DNA of 64,000 nucleotides, from contig NZ_JAHHDS010000003.1 in the NCBI RefSeq assembly GCF_019739195.1, positions 1,736,001-1,800,000 of the forward strand. Direction: 5' to 3'. Numbering within the stretch: position 1 is the stretch's first letter; each line of letters begins with the position of its first letter. Shown piece by piece: positions 58,179 through 64,000 of the stretch. Source of the stretch: Microcella sp. GTDB taxonomy: Bacteria; Actinomycetota; Actinomycetes; Actinomycetales; Microbacteriaceae. The position numbers were made by a program, and so were the translations under genes. The notes under the pieces were generated by a model that did no database searches, was not told the origin of the DNA, and saw only the letters and a program-made list of their open reading frames with translations.

Positions 58179-58910
58179 CTACTCGCCGAGAGCCTGAGCG
58201 ACCAGAGCGGCCAGGTCGTCGAGCGAGGCGATCGCCGCCTGCTCTCCGTCGATGAAGAAGCTCGGGGTGCCCTGCAAGCCCAGGCCCATTGCGTCGGCGT
58301 TGTCGCGCGACACGCGCTCGAGCGTGGCCGGGTCGGCGACCGCGGCGTCGTACGCCGCCATGTCAAGACCGAGGTCTTCTGCCAGGCCGCGGAACACGTC
58401 GGCTTGCGAGCCGCTGCCGGGGCTCCACTGCTGCTGCGTCGCGAAGAGGGCCCGGTACATCTCGGCGGCAGCACCCTGGGCAGCGGCGGCTTCGAAGGCC
58501 ACGGCCGAGTCGACGGCGTGGGGGTGGATGCTCGTGAGCGGGAAGTTGCGAATGACCACGGCCACGTCGTCACCGTAGGTGTCGATGATCGAGCCGACGC
58601 TGCCCGCCGCAACGGCGCACGCGGGGCACTGGAAGTCGAGGAACTCGACGATGGTCACCGCAGAATCGGCTGAGCCGTTGATGTAGTGCGAATCGGCGCG
58701 CTGCACCTCGGCCTGACCCTCGGGGGTGACGTCAGGAAGAGCATCCGTCTGCGCGCCTCCGCCGAGGCTCGTGACGACGATGAGGGCGATCGCCGCGACG
58801 AAAGCGAGGGCGACGCCGATGGCGATGAACTGTGCCGTGCGGGGCGACATCGGCTTCTTGACGGGCTTCTTCTTGGACGACGGCGCACTGGGCGCGGCAG
58901 AACGACTCAT
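58179..58910 (-). CDS. Membrane-anchored DsbA-like thiol oxidoreductase
   Basis: The 243-residue protein has a lysine-rich N-terminus, one membrane helix at about residues 27-49 and an external DSBA-like thioredoxin fold with DFQCPACAVAAG as active site and GTPSFFIDG with the cis-proline. It probably forms or rearranges disulfides in exported proteins, including cytochrome c maturation substrates, given its place between resB and ccsB. It is convergent with resB and divergent from ccsB. Confidence 0.9.
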   Translation of the reverse strand: MSRSAAPSAPSSKKKPVKKPMSPRTAQFIAIGVALAFVAAIALIVVTSLGGGAQTDALPDVTPEGQAEVQRADSHYINGSADSAVTIVEFLDFQCPACAVAAGSVGSIIDTYGDDVAVVIRNFPLTSIHPHAVDSAVAFEAAAAQGAAAEMYRALFATQQQWSPGSGSQADVFRGLAEDLGLDMAAYDAAVADPATLERVSRDNADAMGLGLQGTPSFFIDGEQAAIASLDDLAALVAQALGE

Positions 58911-59017
58911 GGTTCCATTCTGACCCGGTCTGCTCGGCGCACCCCAGGGTCGAAGGGCCCGACTGTCGCTGAGGGGCGAGCCGCGCTCTCAGATTTCGAC
59001 CGTACGATGAAGGCCTG

Positions 59018-59980
59018 ATGGAAAACCTCGTCTCACTCTCGCTCGTCGCCGTCTACTCGGCCATGGGCGTGTACACGGTCTCGTTCATTCTCTTCACGCT
59101 CGATCTCGCGAAGCGTTCGGCCGAACGACCCGTGCCCGCGGCTGTCGTGCAGACGTCGGCCGCCGCTGGCGGGGGCGCGACCACCGCCGTGCTCGAGGCA
59201 CCCGAGGTCGCACCGGCAGAGCCGTCGAACGGCGCCACGCGATACCAGCGGGCCGCCTTCGCCCTCGCCGTTCTGGGCTTCGCCCTGCACCTCGGCGCCA
59301 CGGTCTTGCGCGGCGTCGCCGCCGAGCGAGTGCCGTGGGCCAACATGTTCGAGTTCGGCCTCACCGCCACGGCCATGGGCATGGGCGTCTTCTTGCTCGT
59401 GCAGTTCTGGAAAGACGTGCGCTACCTCGGCGCCTACATCACGGGCTTCACCCTTCTGTCGCTCGGCATCGTGACCGTCAACTTCTACGTCGACGTCGTG
59501 CCGCTGCCGCCCGCTCTGCAGTCGGCCTGGCTCGTCATCCACGTGCTCGTCGCGACTCTTGCTACCGCGTTCTTCGCGATCGGCGCGGGGCTCTCGATCA
59601 TGCAGCTGCTGCGCTCGCAGCGCGAGGTGCGCAAGGTCAACGGCCTGCGCTTTCTCGACACGCTGCCCGGCGCTGCGACGCTCGAGTCGCTCGCCTACCG
59701 GCTCAACGTCGTGGGCTTCGTGTTCTGGACCTTCACGCTCATCGCCGGAGCCATCTGGGCTGAGCGCGCCTGGGGCCGCTATTGGGGCTGGGACACCAAG
59801 GAGGTCTGGACCTTCATCATCTGGACCCTCTTCGCCGGCTACATCCACGCTCGTGCGACGCGCGGTTGGCGCGGCGACCGCTCGGCGTGGCTGGCGATCA
59901 TCGGGTTCTCGGCCGTCATCTTCAACTACACGATCGTCAACATCGCCTTCACCGGGTTGCACTCCTATTCGGGCCTGTAG
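59018..59980 (+). CDS. ccsB: Cytochrome c biogenesis protein CcsB/ResC
   Basis: The 320-residue protein has several membrane helices and the tryptophan-rich haem-handling motif WGRYWGWDTKEVW, followed by the final helices with conserved histidines (GYIHARATRGWRGDRSAWLAIIGF, FTGLHSYSGL). It carries and presents haem for attachment to apocytochrome c, together with ResB. It has its own promoter region opposite the DsbA-like gene. Confidence 0.93.
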   Translation: MENLVSLSLVAVYSAMGVYTVSFILFTLDLAKRSAERPVPAAVVQTSAAAGGGATTAVLEAPEVAPAEPSNGATRYQRAAFALAVLGFALHLGATVLRGVAAERVPWANMFEFGLTATAMGMGVFLLVQFWKDVRYLGAYITGFTLLSLGIVTVNFYVDVVPLPPALQSAWLVIHVLVATLATAFFAIGAGLSIMQLLRSQREVRKVNGLRFLDTLPGAATLESLAYRLNVVGFVFWTFTLIAGAIWAERAWGRYWGWDTKEVWTFIIWTLFAGYIHARATRGWRGDRSAWLAIIGFSAVIFNYTIVNIAFTGLHSYSGL

Positions 59981-60094
59981 CGCAAGGCGCGAGACCCTCT
60001 CACCTCGTTGCACCGTTGTGCTACCGTGACGCCACGATGCCCGGAGTCATCGTCGACCATGGCAATGCGCGGGCCCGACATCGAGGAGTAGTCC

Positions 60095-60535
60095 ATGGCG
60101 AAGATCGACGACGACGAGGCGGCCAAGAAGGCCCGTAGCGACGCGGCCCGCAAGGCGGGCATCCAGGCTCGCAATGACAAGGCGTTCGCCGAGGCGAAAG
60201 CGGCCCGCGAGAAGAAGGCCGAAGCTGCCGAGAAGGCTGAAGCAGCAGCGACGTCTGCCGCCAGCGCCCCCAAGGCGTCGCTCGTCGTGGACGGCGAGTG
60301 GGGCCCGGCGACGACGAAGGCGCTGCAGACCGTGCTCGGCGTGACCGTCGATGGCAAGTTCGGCCCCGCCTCGACCAAGGCCCTGCAGAAGAAGCTCGGC
60401 GTCACCGCCGACGGCGTCTTCGGCCCGCAGAGCAAGAAGGCGCTGCAGACGCACCTCAAGGTCACGGCCGATGGCGCGGTCGGTCCGCAGACCGTCAAGG
60501 CGCTGCAGACGCGACTGAACGCCGGCACCTTCTAG
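60095..60535 (+). CDS. Peptidoglycan-binding-like repeat protein without export signal
   Basis: The 146-residue protein starts with about 60 residues rich in Lys/Ala/Glu, probably a long charged helix, followed by four tandem repeats of about 20 residues (VDGEWGPATTKALQTVLGVT; VDGKFGPASTKALQKKLGVT; ADGVFGPQSKKALQTHLKVT; ADGAVGPQTVKALQTRLN). Each matches the core of the PG_binding_1 fold, which is normally about 60 residues long, so the repeats may be a short circularly linked form. No signal peptide is seen, which is odd for a wall-binding protein. AGGAG precedes the ATG. Confidence 0.78.
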   Translation: MAKIDDDEAAKKARSDAARKAGIQARNDKAFAEAKAAREKKAEAAEKAEAAATSAASAPKASLVVDGEWGPATTKALQTVLGVTVDGKFGPASTKALQKKLGVTADGVFGPQSKKALQTHLKVTADGAVGPQTVKALQTRLNAGTF

Positions 60536-60552
60536 GCGCGACCCACGGCTCT

Positions 60553-60590
60553 CGACGGCGGCGCTCCCCACCTCGGGGGCGCCGCCGTCG
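60553..60590 (+). terminator. Strong terminator-like hairpin after repeat protein
   Basis: CGACGGCGGCGC (60553-60564) pairs with GCGCCGCCGTCG (60579-60590), with an inner CCCC/GGGG stem and one bulged T. It lies 18 bases after the stop codon and is followed by GTGTT. Confidence 0.65.
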
Positions 60591-60670
60591 ACGTGTTCCT
60601 CCGCCGCCTCGGGCTCCACCCCGGGAAGGACAGTGCTGGCGAAGCGGCAGAAGTCTGGGGGCGCCCGGCG

Positions 60671-61273
60671 TCAGCCCGCGCGGGCGAGCACGATGGGCGT
60701 GCGGCCCGTCGCCGTCTCGAACTGCAGCACCGGGGCATCGGGGTCGCTGCAGTCGTAGGGGGTGTCGTTGATGGGGTCGCTCGAGATGAACGATCCGAGA
60801 ATGTCTGAGCCGTCTTGCACCGCGCCGTTGATCGTGAGGGTTGCCGCGAGGTTGTTGTCACCCACGGTTGTCGTGATCACACCTTCTGACGCCGTGTAGG
60901 TGCCGCCGAGTGTTCCGGTGGTGACGCCCTGGCCTTCCAGACCCGCGACCTCGAGACTCAACGTGAACTCCGGGGTCCAGCGGTAGTCGGTCGCGGTGAA
61001 GCTCAGGCCGGCCTGGCCTTCGGCGGTGAACGTGATGCCCTCGGTCTCTGACGCGACCGCGTCGTAGAAGCTCTGCATCTGCTCTTGCGTCAGCACCCAG
61101 TCGCCGATCAGGCACGCGGGGTCGAGCGGGTCGGCCGGAGGCGCCTCGGTCTCGACACCTTCGCCAGAGCTGGAGGCATCGGGGTCGACGTCAGCCTCGG
61201 TGCTGCCGCCCGTCGAGCAGCCGGCGAGAACGAGCAGGGCGACAGCGGTGAGGGCGAGTGATGCGCGGCGCAT
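60671..61273 (-). CDS. Lipoprotein of unknown function
   Basis: The 200-residue protein has a lipoprotein signal ending LVLAGC (Cys19), a serine/acid-rich linker and a folded part with DPACLIGDWVLTQEQMQSFYDAV and many beta-prone stretches, possibly a lipocalin-like barrel. AAGGAG precedes the ATG at 61273. It is anchored on the outside of the membrane. I do not recognise the family. Confidence 0.75.
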   Translation of the reverse strand: MRRASLALTAVALLVLAGCSTGGSTEADVDPDASSSGEGVETEAPPADPLDPACLIGDWVLTQEQMQSFYDAVASETEGITFTAEGQAGLSFTATDYRWTPEFTLSLEVAGLEGQGVTTGTLGGTYTASEGVITTTVGDNNLAATLTINGAVQDGSDILGSFISSDPINDTPYDCSDPDAPVLQFETATGRTPIVLARAG

Positions 61274-61353
61274 GGTGGCTCCTTCGACGGGCGAGCGGGC
61301 GAACACTTCGAGGGTATCGCCGCCTCCGGGTCGCGCGCGTGAGCAGTTTCTGC

Positions 61354-62358
61354 CTAGTCCGCTTCTGCCGAGTCGGCGAGCAGGGCCAGGCATCGAGCAA
61401 GCCGCGCACGCCACCACGCTGTGCGTTCGGCGTCGGCGGAGAGCCTCGTGAGAGCATCCGCATCGGCGGCGACGCGGCTGACCGCGATCGCACCGTCGAC
61501 GGGTCGCAGCGGCCGGGCGACGACGTCGTCGGCGAGCAATGCGGCCGTGCCGAGCCCGCAGTCGAAGTCGAGAGTCGGCAGGCGTGCGGCGAGCTCGGCG
61601 CCCATCGCGAGGCCGATGCTCGTGTCGAGGGCGCTGGAGACCACCGCGGGCAGGCCCGATTCGGCCACGATCGTGAGCGCGCGGTCGATGCCGCCGAGCG
61701 GAGCGACCTTGATGACGAGCAGGTCGGCGGCCCCCGCACGCGCGACGGCGAGGGGGTCTGCGGCCTTGCGCACGCTCTCGTCGGCGGCGACGAGCACATC
61801 AATGCGGTGGATGCGCCGCCGCAGTTCGGCGAGCTCGGGCACACTCGCGCACGGCTGCTCGACGTACTCGAGGTCGAACTGCTCGAGGGCGCGCACGGCG
61901 TGCTCAGCCTCGTCGACGGTCCACGCGCCGTTCGCGTCGAGTCGGATGCGGCCGGCAGGCCCGAGCAGGCGCCGGGTCTCGCGCACGCGGGCGATGTCGT
62001 CGGCGAGCGTCTCGCCCGGTTCGCCCACCTTGATCTTCACGGTGCGGCAGTCGCCGAACAGGCTGAGGGTGTGCGCGATGCGGTCGAGCGGAACGGCTGG
62101 CAGTGTTGCATTGACAGGGATGCTCGCTCTCACGGCGGGCACCGTCGAGTCGCGCCAGCCGAAGTCGAGGGCCGCGGCAAGCCAGGTGCTGGCTTCGTCA
62201 TCGGCGTATTCGACGAAAGGACTGAACTCGCTCCATCCGCTCGGGCCGTCGAGCAGCACAGCCTCGCGGCGGTCCACGCCGCGGAACCGCGTCACGAGCG
62301 GAACACTCACCACGTGGGCGCGGCCCAGCACGTCGTCGAGCTCGGGCAGAGCATCCAT
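61354..62358 (-). CDS. menC: o-Succinylbenzoate synthase
   Basis: The 334-residue enolase-superfamily protein has VKIKVG with the catalytic KxK lysines, the metal ligands in RLDANGAW, EYVEQPC and AADES, and the second catalytic lysine in VIKVAPLGG. It dehydrates SHCHC to o-succinylbenzoate in menaquinone synthesis. It is transcribed divergently from menB, and both genes have a matching 13-base element upstream. CAGACT lies six bases before the ATG, fitting a leaderless start. Confidence 0.92.
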   Translation of the reverse strand: MDALPELDDVLGRAHVVSVPLVTRFRGVDRREAVLLDGPSGWSEFSPFVEYADDEASTWLAAALDFGWRDSTVPAVRASIPVNATLPAVPLDRIAHTLSLFGDCRTVKIKVGEPGETLADDIARVRETRRLLGPAGRIRLDANGAWTVDEAEHAVRALEQFDLEYVEQPCASVPELAELRRRIHRIDVLVAADESVRKAADPLAVARAGAADLLVIKVAPLGGIDRALTIVAESGLPAVVSSALDTSIGLAMGAELAARLPTLDFDCGLGTAALLADDVVARPLRPVDGAIAVSRVAADADALTRLSADAERTAWWRARLARCLALLADSAEAD

Positions 62359-62364
62359 GCCCCC

Positions 62365-62473
62365 AGTCTGTCGGTTCTTGTTCGCAACTCATGCGGAACC
62401 GACCGATGTGCGGTGTTTTTCGCGCACAACTCCCGCGACAGCCTGAGTTGCGAACAGGGCGCGCGCGTAGGCT
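62365..62473. promoter_or_regulatory. Divergent menC/menB promoter region with mirrored elements
   Basis: TGAGTTGCGAACA occurs at 62444-62456 towards menB and in exact inverse at 62379-62391 towards menC, 52 bases apart. Each copy lies at a similar distance from its start codon (23 and 20 bases). TAGGCT (62468-62473) and minus-strand CAGACT (62370-62365) each lie six bases before an ATG. The layout suggests two leaderless promoters sharing a regulator or activator element. Confidence 0.6.
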
Positions 62474-62479
62474 GGCGGC

Positions 62480-63394
62480 ATGGCCGAGCCGTTTGTGTCT
62501 GAGACCTTTGACGCCGCACGCTGGGTGGTCGCGCCCGGCTTCGAGAATCTCACCGACCTCACGTACCACCTCGACACGAGTGGCCGGATCGCCCGCATCG
62601 CGTTCGATCGGCCCGAGGTGCGCAACGCCTTCCGTCCGCACACGGTCGATGAGCTGTACCGGGCGCTCGATGACGCGCGCCAGAACCCGCAGGTGGGCGT
62701 CGTGCTGCTGACAGGCAATGGCCCGAGCGCGAAAGACGGCGGGTGGGCGTTCTGTTCGGGGGGCGATCAGCGCATCCGGGGGCGCGGCGGGTACCAGTAC
62801 GCGGAAGGGGAGACGGCCGAGACGGTCGAGCCGGGGCGCGCGAGTCGCCTCCACATCCTCGAGGTTCAGCGCCTTATCCGCTTCATGCCGAAGGTCGTGA
62901 TCGCCGTCGTTCCCGGCTGGGCGGCCGGCGGCGGGCACTCGCTGCACGTCGTGTGCGACCTGACGATCGCGAGCCGCGAGCACGCGCGCTTCAAGCAGAC
63001 CGACGCCGACGTGGGCTCGTTCGACGCGGGTTACGGCAGCGCCTACCTCGCGAAGCAGGTCGGGCAGAAGGTGGCGCGCGAGATCTTCTTTCTCGCCCGT
63101 GAGTACGACGCGCAGCGCGCCTACGAGATGGGCACGGTCAACGCCGTCGTGCCGCACGATTCGCTCGAGTCGACGGCGCTCGACTGGGCCGAGACGATTC
63201 TCACGAAGAGCCCGACGGCCATTCGCATGCTCAAGTACGCCATGAACCTGACCGACGACGGAATGGTCGGCCAGCAGCTCTTCGCGGGCGAGGCCACGCG
63301 GCTCGCCTATGGCACTGACGAGGCCGTCGAGGGTCGCGACAGCTTCCTCGAGAAGCGCGCGCCCGACTGGTCGCCGTTTCCCTGGCAGTACTGA
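62480..63394 (+). CDS. menB: 1,4-Dihydroxy-2-naphthoyl-CoA synthase
   Basis: The 304-residue crotonase-family protein has the MenB features GNGPSAKDGGWAFCSGGDQRIRGRGGYQYAEG, WAAGGGHSLHVVCDLTIAS and FKQTDADVGSFDAGYGSAYLAKQVG. It closes the second ring of menaquinone from o-succinylbenzoyl-CoA. Length matches the long actinobacterial form. It is divergent from menC and its start is six bases after a -10 box. Confidence 0.95.
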   Translation: MAEPFVSETFDAARWVVAPGFENLTDLTYHLDTSGRIARIAFDRPEVRNAFRPHTVDELYRALDDARQNPQVGVVLLTGNGPSAKDGGWAFCSGGDQRIRGRGGYQYAEGETAETVEPGRASRLHILEVQRLIRFMPKVVIAVVPGWAAGGGHSLHVVCDLTIASREHARFKQTDADVGSFDAGYGSAYLAKQVGQKVAREIFFLAREYDAQRAYEMGTVNAVVPHDSLESTALDWAETILTKSPTAIRMLKYAMNLTDDGMVGQQLFAGEATRLAYGTDEAVEGRDSFLEKRAPDWSPFPWQY

Positions 63395-63471
63395 GCGGGG
63401 GATGCTGACCTCCGGTCTGACCAGTTCCAGATTCGCTCCAAAAGGGCTGAACAGTGAAGCCTGAACGCCGG

Positions 63472-63493
63472 TTTGCCCCAGATCTGGGGCAAA
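63472..63493. repeat. Perfect 22-base palindrome between menB and TetR gene
   Basis: The sequence starts TTTGCCCCAGA at 63472 and is mirrored exactly to 63493. It stands between the 3' ends of the convergent menB and TetR genes. It has no loop and no T-run on either strand, so it may be a bidirectional transcript end or a dimeric protein site. Confidence 0.6.
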
Positions 63494-63499
63494 ATGGCG

Positions 63500-64000
63500 C
63501 TAGGCCTCGAGGCCTGCGCCCACGCGGTCGAGCACCCCGGCGATGAGCATCTCGCGCGCGGCGGGGTCGGGCACGAAATCGCGCAGGATTACCGCGAGGC
63601 CGTGCGCACTCGCCTGCGCGAGCATCATGCGGCTCGCCACGCGGCTCTCGTCGACTGCGCCAGGCGGCTCGAGTTCGAGCACGATGTCGCGCACGAGGTC
63701 GGCCGCATTCGGGTCGTCGGGCCGATCGGGCGGTGTCGTCATGGGCATCGACACGAGCGAGAACAGCTGCGGCTCTGCGAGCGCGAAGGCGATGTACGAC
63801 TCTCCGACCTCGCGCAGCCGGTCGATCGGCGGGTGCCCGACAGCCGCGGCGAGCCGGGCGAACATGTCGCGCGCCATGATCTCGCGCGCCCGCTGGGCGA
63901 CGGCCGCGATGAGGTGATCGCCGCTCGGAAAGTGCCGGTAGACGGCCGCCGCGCTCACGCCGCACGCTGCCGCGATGCGCCGCACCGTGACGCCTTCGAG
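63500..64000 (-). CDS. TetR family regulator (5' end cut by window edge)
   Basis: The visible 166 residues begin inside the helix-turn-helix: LEGVTVRRIAAACGVSAAAVYRHFPSGDHLIAAVAQR, typical of TetR, followed by an all-helical ligand domain. The frame stays open to the right edge, so the true start lies outside. It is convergent with menB. The effector and targets are unknown. Confidence 0.88.
   Translation of the reverse strand, partial: LEGVTVRRIAAACGVSAAAVYRHFPSGDHLIAAVAQRAREIMARDMFARLAAAVGHPPIDRLREVGESYIAFALAEPQLFSLVSMPMTTPPDRPDDPNAADLVRDIVLELEPPGAVDESRVASRMMLAQASAHGLAVILRDFVPDPAAREMLIAGVLDRVGAGLEA

Noticed and set aside
61258-62502. Long plus-strand frames opposite menC
   Set aside because: They are mirror frames of the menC coding sequence with no family resemblance.
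1-64000. tRNA or rRNA genes, CRISPR arrays, insertion sequences, integrase or replication origin
   Set aside because: None was recognised by eye on either strand; short or degenerate elements could still have been missed.

Overview
The window looks like a chromosome segment of a high-GC Gram-positive actinobacterium, most likely in the Micrococcales (Microbacteriaceae-like). This is inferred from the GC-rich codon use, the many start codons placed 6-7 bases after a TAnnnT -10 box (leaderless transcription), the menaquinone genes menB/menC, the System II cytochrome c genes (TlpA-like, CcdA, ResB, CcsB) and lipoprotein signals. No rRNA, tRNA, CRISPR array, transposase or integrase was recognised.

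Positions 1 to about 48.5 kb form one large catabolic island built almost entirely of acyl-CoA chemistry. In order it holds: a CoA-transferase pair (cut by the window edge), an IclR regulator, a thiolase, an orphan branched-chain-type binding lipoprotein with a 3-hydroxyacyl-CoA dehydrogenase, two MmgE/PrpD proteins with a crotonase, a seven-gene operon (two acyl-CoA dehydrogenase subunits, BCCP, biotin carboxylase, pyruvate-carboxylase-type carboxyltransferase, beta-keto acid cleavage enzyme, odd crotonase), an acyl-CoA dehydrogenase with an SMP-30 lactonase, a nine-gene operon (MaoC, thiolase-like Ltp2-type protein, DUF35 partner, acyl-CoA dehydrogenase, SDR, LivGFHM), a MarR regulator, etfBA, a second odd crotonase with an ADP-forming acyl-CoA synthetase and SDR, an AMP-forming acyl-CoA ligase coupled to the biotin transporter gene bioY, an SDR, a lone di-haem cytochrome b, and an eight-gene operon (binding lipoprotein, LivHMGF, a HyuA/HyuB pair whose HyuB carries an extra zinc-ribbon tail, and a phosphotriesterase-like hydrolase). 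Two tandem SnoaL-like proteins close the island.

The genes suggest a route with no oxygenase in view: uptake by two Liv-type ABC systems, CoA activation, dehydrogenation by heteromeric acyl-CoA dehydrogenases feeding ETF, hydration by MaoC/crotonases, retro-aldol release of a ketone by the Ltp2/DUF35 pair, ATP-driven carboxylation of a ketone to a beta-keto acid (two unrelated carboxylase systems), and cleavage of the beta-keto acid by the BKACE enzyme or by ligase plus thiolase. The substrate is unknown. A shared operator, consensus TTCAATATTGAA, recurs at most operon heads, including the start codon of the MarR gene, so these operons appear to form one MarR regulon.

From about 48.5 to 49.6 kb lies a degraded stretch with a remnant of a glutathione peroxidase. 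From about 50.7 kb to the end, GC and codon bias rise visibly and the genes are housekeeping: an MhqD/MhqO-like quinone-detoxification pair, a YegP-like protein, a short-form aspartyl-tRNA synthetase, a histidine phosphatase, the cytochrome c maturation operon, a DsbA-like protein, CcsB, a repeat protein, a lipoprotein, divergent menC/menB and a partial TetR regulator.
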